DNA of 64,000 nt from JACVRW01 sp963751835. GTDB taxonomy: Bacteria > Actinomycetota > Thermoleophilia > Solirubrobacterales > Thermoleophilaceae. The stretch covers positions 3,386 to 67,385 of the forward strand of contig CAVVWD010000032.1 of NCBI GenBank assembly GCA_963751835.1. Reading direction: 5' to 3'. The notes beneath the pieces are model-generated. The model was not told the DNA's origin and did not search any database. It saw only the letters and a list, made by a program, of their open reading frames with translations. Every line of letters begins with the position of its first letter. The first letter of the stretch is position 1. The position numbers and the translations under genes are program-made. Below, piece after piece: positions 32,119 through 41,266 of this stretch.

Positions 32119-33193
32119 CTACGGCGTCGGGCGCACGCCGAGCTTCACCTCGAGCGAGCGCGTGACCGAGCCGCGCCGGTACTCGATCTCGACCCGCCGC
32201 CCCGGCCGCTGATCCTCGATTGCGGTAGCCACGTCATCGGAGTCGCGCACGCGCCGGCCGTCGATGGACAGGATCACGTCGCCGTCGCGCAGGCCCGCCT
32301 CGGCGGCGGGCGCGCCCGGGACCGCTTCGACCACAAGCGCCCCCGGGCCGCGCTCCGGGTCCGACGTGCTCACGCCCAGATAGGCGCGGCGCACGCTCAC
32401 CGCGGCGCTCGAGCTCCCGCGCGATGCGCCGCAACGTGTCGATCGGCACGGCGAAGGACAGGCCGTCGCCGCGGCTCTGCGCGATCACCCCGATCACCCG
32501 GCCACGGCCGTCCAGGAGCGGCCCGCCGGAGTTGCCCGGGTTGACGGCGGCGTCGGTCTGGATTGCGTCGCGGATGCGCGCGCCGTCAGGGGCGGTGATT
32601 CGCCTACCCACGGCGGAAACCACGCCCGCGGTCAGCGTCCGCGCCAGGCCGAACGGGTTGCCGATCGCAATGGCCGTGTCACCCGGGCGGACGTCGGCCG
32701 ACCGGCCAAGCGGCAGCGTAGGCAGGCTGCGTGCCCGCTCGCGTGCCAGGCGCAGGATTGCCAGGTCGGTCGAGGCGTCGCTGCCCAGTACGCGGGCGCG
32801 CGCACGCCGGCCACCGAGGCGCACCGCCACGAGCTCGGCCCCGGCCACCACGTGCTGGTTGGTCACTATGCGCCCGCCCGCTATCGCGAAGCCGGTGCCG
32901 GTGGCGACGCCATCGTCCTCGCGCGGTGGGCCATCTGGCCACTCAACGCCGGGCTGGCGGCCCTCGACTACGAACACCGCACGACGTGCGCGGCGATAGA
33001 CCTCTCCGACGCTCGGCGCGGCCGGGGCCGTCTGGGTGGGGGCCTGAGGCCGCGACTCCTGACGCGGCGTGGGTGCCCGCGCCGCCGTGTCGTGGTCCTC
33101 TCCCGCACCCGCGAGCAGGAAAATCGCGGCCACCGCGCAGCCGGAGGCCAGGCCGCCGAGCAGCGCCGCAAGGAGGGGGGAGATGGAGCGCAT
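32119..33193 (-). pseudogene. HtrA/DegP-type trypsin-like protease with PDZ domain, broken by a frameshift near 32400
   Basis: The ATG at 33193 opens a membrane-anchored S1C protease. A hydrophobic anchor (about 7-30) and a Pro/Thr linker lead to the triad His (VTNQHVV), Asp (STDLAIL) and Ser (NPGNSGGPLL). The frame runs on past IARELERRG into nonsense. The PDZ domain (RRAYLGVSTSDPERG... GLRDGDVILSIDGRRV) continues in another frame to the stop at 32119. Removing one base around 32405-32415 joins them into a normal ~355-residue protein. It could be a sequence error, true decay or, least likely, programmed frameshifting. The protease half alone could still fold. Confidence 0.85.
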
Positions 33194-33252
33194 CGACGTT
33201 CGTCGACCGAGTGCCGGCCGGCGCCTGGGAACGCCGGCCGGCTTCCGGTCGG

Positions 33253-33582
33253 CTACAGCAGGGCCGACTCCTGCCCGCCTTGCCCGTCCGACCCCTGTCC
33301 GCCTTGCCCGTCCTTCTCGGGACAGTCGCCGCGGTCTCCCTGGCCGCGGTCGCGCTGCCCGCCGTCGGGCGTGGTCGATTGCGCGGGCACAGCGCCCGCG
33401 CCCGACGAGCTGCCGTCGTCGGCAGCCGAGCCGTCTGAGCCGCCGCCTGCCAGCGCGACGCCCACGGGCACCGCGGCCAGCACGCCGGCCACCACCAGGG
33501 CGGTCACAACGCGGTGTCCGCGCCGGGGGCCTCCGTTGCTCTCGTTTGCCGGTTGATCTGTGGATCGTTCATCCATGAGCAC
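33253..33582 (-). CDS. Small membrane-anchored low-complexity protein
   Basis: 109 residues: a basic cytoplasmic N-terminus (RRGHR), one hydrophobic helix (about 25-46, VVTALVVAGVLAAVPVGVALA), then a Gly/Ser/Asp/Gln-rich exposed tail with repeated GQGG and GDRGD units. No family recognised. ATG at 33582 or 33576. It lies directly upstream of the HtrA-like gene on the same strand, 59 bases away, so the two may be co-expressed. Confidence 0.6.
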   Translation of the reverse strand: MLMDERSTDQPANESNGGPRRGHRVVTALVVAGVLAAVPVGVALAGGGSDGSAADDGSSSGAGAVPAQSTTPDGGQRDRGQGDRGDCPEKDGQGGQGSDGQGGQESALL

Positions 33583-33677
33583 GACCCTACGAGGGGGTCT
33601 GTCAACGGGAGATAACGGCTCTTAGGTTCGGCTTACAGGGCGCCACGCCTGTCGTACGCCGCCCGCCGAACCCTGGG

Positions 33678-33743
33678 GCGTGACGAGGAACGGGTGCGTG
33701 ACGAGTTACGTGCGCCATCCGAACGAAACTCGTCACGCACTCC
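33678..33743. repeat. Perfect 14-bp inverted repeat with an extra direct copy
   Basis: GTGCGTGACGAGTT (33694-33707) is exactly complementary to AACTCGTCACGCAC (33727-33740), and two more pairs are possible outside, giving a ~16-bp stem with a 19-base loop. A further direct copy of GCGTGACGAG lies at 33678-33687, 18 bases before the one in the left arm. It is 39 bases past the stop of the DsbA-family gene and ~100 bases before the small membrane protein start, so it fits a terminator or a multi-site operator. Confidence 0.7.
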
Positions 33744-33778
33744 GACCTCGGCCCCGTCGGACTGCTTCGGTTGATCCT

Positions 33779-34375
33779 TCAACCGGTCTCGGATCGGCGT
33801 CGTGCTACCGCGGCCGTGGCTTCCTCGAGGCGGTCGTCGCCCCAGAACAGCTCGTCGCCGACGGCGATGGTCGGGACCCCGCGCACGCCTCGGTCGTAAG
33901 CCTCGCGGGTGACATCGCGGAGTCGGTCCTTGACCGACTGGGTGTCGAGCGCCTTGAGAACGGCGTTCGGATGAAGCTCGCAGGCGGCCGCCGCCATGAG
34001 GACGTAGTCGGTGTCCGAGAGGTCCTTGCCGCCGGCGAAGGCCTGCCGGAAGGCGGCCAGGGTGAAGGCTACGGTGCGGCCGAGCTGCTGCGCCCAGACC
34101 GCGGCCCGCATCGCCTTGAGGGTGTTGTTGGGCCAGCCCTCGGGCCAGCGAATCGGCATCAGCCCGTACTCGGCCGCGCGGCGCTCGACCTCAACCATGC
34201 CGGCCTCCCGCTCGTCCGTGACTCCCCACGACCGTCCGCCCGACTCCTTCCAGATGCCCCCGAGCAGGATCGGCTGCCAGACGGGCACCTCCGGCAGAAC
34301 TTGGTGAATGCGCTCGGCGGTCAGGTACGAGTACGGCGAGCCGAGGTCGTAGTAGAAGACGGGTCGGTCGTCCAC
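33779..34375 (-). CDS. DsbA/HCCA-isomerase family thioredoxin-fold protein
   Basis: 198 residues. The start VFYYDLGSPYSYLTAERI is the hallmark of 2-hydroxychromene-2-carboxylate isomerase/kappa-GST relatives, where Ser replaces the first Cys of CxxC. The cis-Pro loop is GVRGVPTIAVGDELFWGDDRLEEA. These enzymes use glutathione or a similar thiol for isomerisation. No signal peptide, so cytoplasmic. The substrate is unknown, and the neighbours give no aromatic-degradation context. Confidence 0.85.
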   Translation of the reverse strand: MDDRPVFYYDLGSPYSYLTAERIHQVLPEVPVWQPILLGGIWKESGGRSWGVTDEREAGMVEVERRAAEYGLMPIRWPEGWPNNTLKAMRAAVWAQQLGRTVAFTLAAFRQAFAGGKDLSDTDYVLMAAAACELHPNAVLKALDTQSVKDRLRDVTREAYDRGVRGVPTIAVGDELFWGDDRLEEATAAVARRRSETG

Positions 34376-34399
34376 CTGTGAAGCGTACGACCGGAGGGC

Positions 34400-35215
34400 T
34401 CAGCGCAGTCTGAGTTCCTGACCCACCGCGATCAGATCCGGGTCACCGCTCGGGATCAGCTCGCGGTTGAGCTCCCAGAGCCTCGCCACCTCGGCCGCAA
34501 TGCTTGTCGCCGAGGCGTCGAGTCCGAGGAGCCCCTCGGCGATCGTCCAGAGCGACTCGCCCTGCTGCACGACGTGGACCCGCTCGCCTCGGTCGGCCGC
34601 GGACCTACGACGCGAAGCGCCAGAGTCATCGGCGGCCTGGCTGTCGGCCACCTGGTCCGCGGCGGTGACGACTTCGGGCGAGCCGGACGCCATTGGTGTG
34701 GCATCGCCGGGATCTGCCGCTGGAGCCGGCGCCGGACGAGGGTCGGCTGGAGCGACCGCAGTCAACCGTCGCTGCTTCACAGCTGCCTTGGGACCCGAAT
34801 CCGGCTCGGCGGGGAGGGGCTGAGGCTCGGGGAGTGGCGCGGGTGCGGCCTCCGGCGCGGCGGTCGACGGCGGTGGCTCGATCGAGAACCCAGGAGCGGG
34901 CGGCGCGCCGGGTTGAACCCCCTCGACGGGCCTCACCGGGGCGTCCTCGACGACACCTGGGGCCGGAGTCTCGGGTGCTGCCAGTGGCGCGAGCCGACCG
35001 TCCGGATCATCGGTGGGCTCGGTCTCCAGTGGAGCGTCGTCGGGCGAGGAGTCCGGCGAGGGTCCTGATTGAGGTCCGGTGTCGAACGGCAGATCAGTGT
35101 CGCCGCCCGGGTCGAAGCTTGGACTGTCCGTATCAACGCCCTGTCCGAGCTCCGGTGAGGTCCCGCCCTCCTGCGAACGGTCGGGCTCGGCCGCGATGCT
35201 CGCGGCCGGGACCAC
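34400..35215 (-). CDS. Secreted Pro-rich protein with C-terminal LysM domain (start unresolved)
   Basis: At least 271 residues. The last ~50 form a LysM peptidoglycan-binding domain (VHVVQQGESLWTIAEGLLG... LWELNRELI... DLIAVGQELRLR). The rest is Pro/Ala/Asp-rich and probably unstructured. The GTG at 35215 cuts into a signal peptide: in frame upstream are codons for VLTSALLALAAVVPAASIAA, with no ATG/GTG/TTG ahead of them. A CTG at 35245 or an upstream indel are the alternatives. A cell-wall-associated role is likely. Confidence 0.72.
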   Translation of the reverse strand: MVPAASIAAEPDRSQEGGTSPELGQGVDTDSPSFDPGGDTDLPFDTGPQSGPSPDSSPDDAPLETEPTDDPDGRLAPLAAPETPAPGVVEDAPVRPVEGVQPGAPPAPGFSIEPPPSTAAPEAAPAPLPEPQPLPAEPDSGPKAAVKQRRLTAVAPADPRPAPAPAADPGDATPMASGSPEVVTAADQVADSQAADDSGASRRRSAADRGERVHVVQQGESLWTIAEGLLGLDASATSIAAEVARLWELNRELIPSGDPDLIAVGQELRLR

Positions 35216-35454
35216 CGCCGCCAGCGCGAGTAAGGCGCTGGTCAGGACAGACCGGGCATATCTGAGCTGGTGCGGGAAGGCGATCGGGAGTACGACGTCT
35301 CGGACGACTGTGGTGAGCGGAGCGGGGCCGCGGACCGCGCGTGAGACGCCGGAGGCGGGTTGTCGCCAGCCTCGACGAGATCCGTGGGAAGCGAAGCCCT
35401 ATGCCGGAGCGTGTGGGTCTCGTCCTGTTGCACGGTCTAGAGCTCCGCGTCTGG

Positions 35455-36054
35455 TTAGTTCAGTGGGTCGGTGACACAGCGGAAGGCCTTGGCGCCCGCC
35501 GCGGTATTGGGTGTGACGGCGACGCTGCCGCCGGCGTCGGTTACGAACAAGACATCCACCCGTCCCGTCGGAAGCGGGATAGACGTTCCGGGTCAGCTCT
35601 CCTCCGGCCGCCAGGCTGACGCCGGGCTCCCCGATGGCGGTCATGAGCTCGTCGTGGCTCGGCAGGCGTCGTCCCGGGGTCGCATCGAACGGTCGACCCC
35701 TTCACACGTAACCGCCGCTAGGGCGTACGGCAGCGGTCCCCGCGCGCTCGTCTCAACGCAGACGTCGGACACCGGCACCGTCCCTTCTGGGCATCTGATC
35801 AACAGGCGGGCTGCGGAAAGACCGTTGAGCCGGTCGGCGTTCCTCGCCCGCGGGACCTTGCCCAGCCGGGACTCCTTGACGCGGCTGCCACCGAGCGTGT
35901 TCTTCTTCAGATCGCGATAGCTCAGCGACCCGTTCCGGACGTCGGCCCCGGTGATCGTCAGCGCCGCGTACGACGAGCCACCCAGGGCGATGAACACGGC
36001 TGCCGTCGCCATCACGTTGGCGTAGCTCAGGCGCCGGCGCAGCGCTCGCCTCAC
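35455..36054 (-). pseudogene. Small secreted protein of the YANVMAT type, two frameshifts
   Basis: GTG at 36054 follows GGGAGG by four bases; an ATG at 36078 is in the same frame. The product starts with an Arg-rich stretch and the helix YANVMATAAVFIALGGSSYAA, then DVRNGSLSYRDLKKNTLGG and CPEGTVPVSDVCVETS. The frame then stops at 35641. The natural continuation RLPSHDELMTAIGEPGVSLAAGGELT is one frame over (shift around 35655-35700). A second shift near 35556-35562 leads to DVLFVTDAGGSVAVTPNT and CVTDPLN, stop at 35455. I associate this architecture with Thermoleophilia; function unknown. Confidence 0.75.
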
Positions 36055-36160
36055 GCGACCTCCCTCTTCCGCTTCCATACCCCGCGATAACCCACTCGCG
36101 TGGCCGGAGTCGCGCATCCCGGTCGCGAGGCAAGCCCAAGCTCTCGGAGCCGGCCGCCGC

Positions 36161-38413
36161 TCAACGGCATCGTCCTCCGCGCACCCGCACGCCGAGCGCC
36201 CTCGTGTATCCGGTCTGGAACGCGTAGCCCGCCTCTGCCGGCAGCCGCGCCCGGAACCGGTAGCGCAGCAGGCCACAGGTTCGCCGGAAGCGGTAGCGGA
36301 TCGCCCAGCTCCCGTCGGCTTGGGTGCGCGTCGTCCGGAAAGTCTGCCAGCGTCCGGAGAGCACCACCTGGAGCTCGACCAGCTTGCCCGCTGGGGGCGC
36401 CGGAAGGGCGCGCAACCGGCCAGAGAATCGGACGCTCTGGCCGTTACGAAGGCGCCGAGGGCTGGCCCGGAGCGTGGAGGCGGCGGAGGTGAGCAGGCTC
36501 ACCTCACCCTGCGCCGGCAGCAGCACCGGGCGTTCCCCTGTAGACGAATCTGCAGCGTGCGAGTTGCGTCCGCGAACGCTTCGTATCTGAAGCGACCGTC
36601 CGCGTCGCTGCTTACGACGCCGAGCAGCTGCTCCGGAGCGGTCGCGCTCGACGAGAACACCTGGATTTCCGCGCCCGGGACCGGCTGACCATCGCGGTTC
36701 TCGAGCCGGCCTGCGATGGTGACTCGCTCTCCGTAGCGCACCTCGGCCTGCGGCCGGAGCTCGACTACCCGCCGCCGAACCGTTCGGCGCTTGCCGCGTC
36801 GCCTGATCGACCGGCGTATTGTGCGCTCGGTCTGGACGCCCGCGCGCAGGACCGTGGGTACCCGCAGAGGCAGCGTGACGACCATCGGCTCGCCGCTCGC
36901 GCGCTTGTCGGTGCTGTTCTGGTTCGAGGCCTGGTCCCACGCCGTCGCGCGGAGCTGGTAGACGCCGGCGGGGAGAAGGGAGTCGTCTATTCGTGCGAGC
37001 AGGCGGTCGCCCTGCCGCTCCGTCGCAAGCGATTGCCAGGTTCCCGTTCCCTGTCGGCTTAGCTCGATCTGGCCGCCCGCCAGCCCTGAGACGCGATCGG
37101 TGACCGCAACCGAGACAAGGGTGGGATCCGACGAGGAGCCCTGCTCGAAGGCGAGCTGTGGCGGCTCGGGATCGAACTTGAGCGGCACGGGCACGGAGGC
37201 GTTCGACGGCTCGTGGTTCGTGGCCGCGTCCTCCCGCCACACCTTCAGCTGCCATTCGCCGGGCCCCGGCACGGACAGGTCTCCCAGCGCCGAGATGTCG
37301 GCTCCAGGTCGCCTGGCCTCGCTGCAGTCACCGCCGCCGACCCGGCAGATCTGGTAGCGGGCCGCGGCGATAGGCGCCCGGTCGCCCTCGGGTGGGTTGA
37401 CCCAGGCGACGTCGAAGTCGTTCAGGTTGCGCCAGGCGGAGCCTCCCGCGAGATCGACGGCCACGGCACCGGGCGCCGTGTTGTCCACCCGCACCGTGAC
37501 GGGACTCGACGCGCCGGGATTGTCCGCCGCATCCACGGCATCGACCGCAAGCGCCTGCGATCCGTCCGCCAGCGGTGTCGTGTTGACTGCGATTGCCCCG
37601 GCGCCGTTGACGCACGGAACCCTTGCCGCGTAGTTGCACCCACGGTGGTGCTCGCCACGATGAAACGCCCGACACGATGGCGCGGGCGCGCTTGACCCCG
37701 ACATTGTCATTGGCCACGTAGTTCACCGTCTGCACACCCCGCACCCACTGCCCCTGCGTAAACGGGTTGTCCTGCAGGATGCTCACCGCCGGCGGACTGA
37801 CGTCGACAACCGTCGCCTGCGCCTTGAAGGTCCGGATGTAGTTGAGCCCGCGGCTCGAGCAGTGGGGCGCTCTGTGTTCGCCCACGCACACGATTCGCTG
37901 GACGATCCTCGTTGCGCCGTTGATGTCGTAGGTGCGCGGACGTGGCCAGCCCGCTGCCTGTGCGTAGCCGCGGCGCGGACAGCGCGTGTTGGCTCGCACG
38001 TTCTTGATCGGCGTCGGAGGTCCGTCGGGGCGACTGGCCCAGAGCTGTAGGGCGTAGCGGCAGTCACGCCGCCGCGCCTGCCCGGACCAGGTGAAGCGGG
38101 CGAAGCGGGTCCCCTCGGGCGCCGTCATGACGAAGTAGGACCGCGATCCGCGCGGGACGCGCCCGGCGCGTGGGACGTTCGACGTCACGAGCCCTCGGAG
38201 TCCCGGCCCCTCCGGGTCGCACGCGCGCTTCCACATCATTCCGCGGGTGGCGAAGTCGTCGAACGCCTGCGTCGAGAAGTTGGCCCGGTCGGCCTGACAG
38301 GCGTTGATCGGGTACTCGCTCGCTGCGGCGCTGCCGGGCAGGCTGAGCAGCACACCTCCGAAAGCGGCCAAGACGGTCGCGCGAATGAGGCGAGCAGTAA
38401 GGCTGATGTCCAT
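36161..38413 (-). pseudogene. Large secreted Ig-like repeat protein, two frameshifts
   Basis: ATG at 38413 with a signal peptide (residues 10-32). An N-terminal domain with several Cys pairs (to about 240) is followed by bacterial Ig-like modules (VTVRVDNTAPGAVAVDLAGG, SVAVTDRVSGLAGGQIELS, YQLRATAWDQASNQNSTD), then carboxypeptidase-regulatory-like strands (VRYGERVTIAGRLENRDGQPVPGAEIQVF) and a last domain ending VRVRGGRCR. The three parts lie in three frames. The joins are near 37661-37672 and in a CCCC run at 36536-36539, where one extra base restores the frame. Intact length would be ~750 residues. A cell-surface or adhesion role is inferred from architecture only. Confidence 0.8.
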
Positions 38414-38425
38414 GGCCGTAAGAGA

Positions 38426-38492
38426 GCCCCCCGGAGAAAAATTCGCCCCCCGGCAACCCGAATTGGCGCGCCGCAGCCTATTGCGGAGCGCC
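38426..38492 (+). promoter_or_regulatory. Direct repeats and first leader hairpin upstream of the phosphotransferase-like gene
   Basis: GCCCCCCGG occurs twice (38426-38434 and 38445-38453), separated by an A/T-rich spacer GAGAAAAATTC. It is followed by a hairpin with GGCGC-G-CCGCA (38465-38475) pairing to TGCGG-A-GCGCC (38482-38492), ten pairs and one mismatch. The 3' arm overlaps the next hairpin (GCCCC 38490-38494 with GGGGC 38504-38508), so the two exclude each other. Confidence 0.55.
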
Positions 38493-38515
38493 CCTCCCTA
38501 CATGGGGCAGCCCCG

Positions 38516-38535
38516 GCCGGCCAACCGGCTTTTTT
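38516..38535 (+). terminator. Intrinsic terminator with T6 tract
   Basis: GCCGG-CCAA-CCGGC followed directly by six T (38530-38535): the clearest rho-independent terminator in the window. No rightward gene ends before it, so it would stop a short leader transcript 67 bases before the ATG at 38602, or read-through from the antisense side. With the two overlapping hairpins just upstream it has the layout of an attenuator (inference). Confidence 0.6.
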
Positions 38536-38601
38536 CGCACGTAGCGGAATGGATTCGCTGGACGCCTGGAGAGGCGTCCGTCAGCAGCGAATCGTCACGC
38601 G

Positions 38602-39384
38602 ATGCAGCGACTCGCCGGCGGGCGCCAAACGGCGAGGGTGGTTCGTGTGGGCGACACCGCTCGTCGGCCGTTGCATCCAACCTCGAGTTCGTCCAATCGG
38701 TGCTGCGACATCTCGAAGCAGTCGGGTTCACCGGGGCGCCCCGAATCCTCGGTGGGGACGAGGCCGGCCGCGAGGTCCTGAGCTTTATCGAGGGTGACGT
38801 TCATGTCGCCGCGCCCGATTCTCCGGACCCGAGGCTGTCTGACGCTCAGCTGGCCAGCGCGGCCAAACTCATTCGCCGCTTCCACGACGCCACCGCCGGC
38901 AGCGTGCTGGCGGGCCCCGAGGAGGTCATCTGTCACGGCGACTTGGGCCCGCACAACACCGTCTTCGTCGGTGACGAGGCGGTTGGTCTTGTCGACTGGG
39001 ACGAGGGCGTCGTTCCTGGTGCGCGTCGCCGACCTCGCTCACGCGATCTGGTGCTTCGTCGATGTGGGCGAATCGGGTGGCCCGGTTGAGGACCAGGGGC
39101 GGCGTATCCGGCTGATGTGCGACGCATACGGTTGGGACGATCCCGGCGCAATCGTCGACGAGATTGCCGCTCTGCTCCGGCGGGCGCGTGACATGCATGT
39201 GAGCGCCGGCCGCCACCGAGCGGCGGCCATCTTCGAGGAGCTAGTGAGGTGGATGGGAGACCACGATGAGGCGCTGAGAACGGTCTCCGGAGCTCATCGC
39301 TCTCCACGTGCTGACCGGCGCCCGGCCAGGTATCCGATCAGCCGTGAATCAGCCAGCCGTCGGTCGCGCGGGCGGCTTCCATGA
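38602..39384 (+). pseudogene. Aminoglycoside/choline-kinase-like phosphotransferase, two frameshifts
   Basis: Pieces in three frames join into one kinase-like fold. ATG at 38602 gives QRLAGGRQTARVVRVGDTARRPLHP. After a shift near 38678-38692 comes FVQSVLRHLEAVGFTGAPRILGGDEAGREVLSFIEGD and the catalytic ICHGDLGPHNTVF with metal site LVDWDEG. After a shift near 39011-39026 comes VADLAHAIWCFVDVGE to the end. Brenner-type HxDxxxxN and D-W-D motifs mark the APH family. The antibiotic or other substrate is unknown. The end overlaps lpd tail-to-tail by 47 bases. Confidence 0.75.
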
Positions 39385-40720
39385 CCGTCTCGGCAAACGC
39401 CGGATGCGGGTGGATCGTCCGCGCCACCTCGGGATACCCGCCCTCGAGCTCGCGCGCGTTCACGAGCTCCTGGATGAGGTCGGCGGCCTTCACCGACAGG
39501 ATGTGCGCGCCGAGGATCTCGCCGTACTTCTTGTCGCCCACGATCTTGACCATGCCGGTGCGGTCGCCGTAGACGGTCGGCGCGCCCACCGCCCCCATCG
39601 GGATCTTTCCGACGGTCACGTCATAGCCCGCCTCGCGTGCCGCCTTCTCGGTGAGCCCGAACGAAGCGACCTGCGGATAGCAGAACGTCACCGCGGGGAT
39701 GTACGTGTAGTCGATCTCGTGGACTTCGTTCCCGGCCGCGTCCTCGACGGCGATGATGCCCTCGTCGGACGCCTTGTGGGCGAGCGCCGGCCCGGGGACC
39801 ATGTCGCCGATCGCCCACACCCCCTGCCGTGAGGTGCGCAGGCGCCCGTCCACCTTGACGAGGCCACGCTCGTCACGCTCGATGCCGGCCTCCTCCAAGC
39901 CGAGACCCTCCACATCGGGCCCCCGGCCCGCGGCGATCGCGAGGTAGTCGAACTCCTCGCTCTCCCCGTTGAACGAGACCTTGACGCCGGAGTCCGAAGC
40001 CTCGGCGCCCTCGACCTTGGCGTCCGTCTCGATGCGCACGTTCTGCTTCTTGATCTCGCGCGCGCAGGCCTTGGCGATCTCCTCGTCCTCGAGCGGCAGG
40101 ATCTGCGGCAGCGCCTCGAGCAGCACCACCTCGGTGCCGAGCCGCCCGAGCGCGGACGCGATCTCAGTGCCGGACGCCCCCGCCCCGATCACGCACAGCC
40201 GTGACGGCTGCTCGTTGAGCAGCCACATGCCGGCGGTGTCGAGGATGCGCTTGCCGAACTGGAGGTCGAGGATCGGCTTCGAGACTGAGCCGCAGGCGAG
40301 TATCACCCGCTCGGTCTCGATCTCGGTCCCGTCGAACTGGCCGCCGATCTTGACGTTGCCGTCGTCCGTGACCGAGCCGAAGCCCTCGATCAGGTCGATC
40401 TTGTTCTTCTTGAACAGCATCCCGACGCCGCTCGTGAGCGTCTTGATCACCTTGTCTCGGTGCTTCGCGGCGCCGGAGTAGTCGATCGAGGAGCCGTCGA
40501 CGCTGATCCCGAAGTCCCCGGCGTGCTGCACCTCCTGGTACACCTCGGCCACGCGCAGGATCGCCTTGGCCGGGATGCAGGCCTCGTTGAGGCAGCGGCC
40601 GCCTGTCTCGCCCTTCTCCACCACAGCGGTCTTGAGACCGAGCTGCGCGGCGCGGATCGCGGCCACGTAGCCGCCCGGCCCCGAGCCGATCACGATGCAG
40701 TCGTACTTGCTCTCCGGCAT
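39338..40720 (-). CDS. lpd: Dihydrolipoamide dehydrogenase (E3)
   Basis: 460 residues. FAD site IGSGPGGYVAAIRAAQLG, redox-active disulfide in GGRCLNEACIPAKA (the usual GCIPSK reads ACIPAK), NAD fold CVIGAGASGTEIASALG and interface His-Glu pair in HPHPAFAETVMEA. It reoxidises E2-bound dihydrolipoamide. It is the missing partner of pdhA-pdhB-pdhC 8 kb away and may also serve the glycine cleavage or 2-oxoglutarate complexes. Confidence 0.96.
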   Translation of the reverse strand: MPESKYDCIVIGSGPGGYVAAIRAAQLGLKTAVVEKGETGGRCLNEACIPAKAILRVAEVYQEVQHAGDFGISVDGSSIDYSGAAKHRDKVIKTLTSGVGMLFKKNKIDLIEGFGSVTDDGNVKIGGQFDGTEIETERVILACGSVSKPILDLQFGKRILDTAGMWLLNEQPSRLCVIGAGASGTEIASALGRLGTEVVLLEALPQILPLEDEEIAKACAREIKKQNVRIETDAKVEGAEASDSGVKVSFNGESEEFDYLAIAAGRGPDVEGLGLEEAGIERDERGLVKVDGRLRTSRQGVWAIGDMVPGPALAHKASDEGIIAVEDAAGNEVHEIDYTYIPAVTFCYPQVASFGLTEKAAREAGYDVTVGKIPMGAVGAPTVYGDRTGMVKIVGDKKYGEILGAHILSVKAADLIQELVNARELEGGYPEVARTIHPHPAFAETVMEAARATDGWLIHG

Positions 40721-40735
40721 GGCCGGTGAGTCTAT

Positions 40736-41266
40736 TTATCGCCGCGTAGAGCCCGGCCGCTCGGGCATCTGGATGCGCGCCATCGCCTTGACGAGGAACC
40801 AGAAGAGCGTGCCGGCGGCGAGGATTATCGCCGTTAGCACCAGCGCGGCGACGACGCTCGTGGAGGTGACAAGCCCAAGCGACGCGAAGATGATCGTGAT
40901 CGCGAGCAGCGTCTGCATGCCGAGCACGGCCCAGTACCTCGCCTTCCACATCCCGTAGGCCATCACGCACAGCAGCCCGGTTACGAGCAGCGTGCCGGCG
41001 ATCGCCGGCCCGCGGTCCGAGCCCGTCACGCCGTCCCAGCCGGCCACCACGGCGATCACGTTCGCAACAGCGAGCAGCACCGCCGCCGCCGCCGCGACAG
41101 TGACCGCGGTGGGCCGCTCACCCGGGGCGAGTGGCTTGAGCGACCGCCGCACCTCCTCATCCTTGGCCCGACCGCGGGCATAACCGCCACGCTCCACGGC
41201 GGGAGCGGGAGCGGCCGTCGTCCGCCGGCGCTCCTTGCGCCGCTTACGGCTGGCCTTCTGCGCCAC
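40736..41266 (-). CDS. Membrane protein with four helices, unknown function
   Basis: 176 residues. A strongly basic N-terminus (KASRKRRKERRR) and a linker to residue 50 precede four hydrophobic helices (about 53-75, 86-105, 110-132, 137-160). No family recognised. It lies between thiE and lpd on the same strand and overlaps the thiE 3' end by 23 bases, so it is probably co-transcribed with thiE. Confidence 0.7.
   Translation of the reverse strand: MAQKASRKRRKERRRTTAAPAPAVERGGYARGRAKDEEVRRSLKPLAPGERPTAVTVAAAAAVLLAVANVIAVVAGWDGVTGSDRGPAIAGTLLVTGLLCVMAYGMWKARYWAVLGMQTLLAITIIFASLGLVTSTSVVAALVLTAIILAAGTLFWFLVKAMARIQMPERPGSTRR

Noticed and set aside
32380..32430. Programmed frameshift in the HtrA-like gene
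   Set aside because: No slippery heptamer or obvious downstream stem was seen, and similar one-base shifts occur in several unrelated genes nearby, which is better explained by error or decay.
35246..35454. Cyclic-di-AMP-type riboswitch ahead of the LysM gene
   Set aside because: Such riboswitches often precede cell-wall genes in actinobacteria, but I could not find the conserved core elements in this leader by eye.
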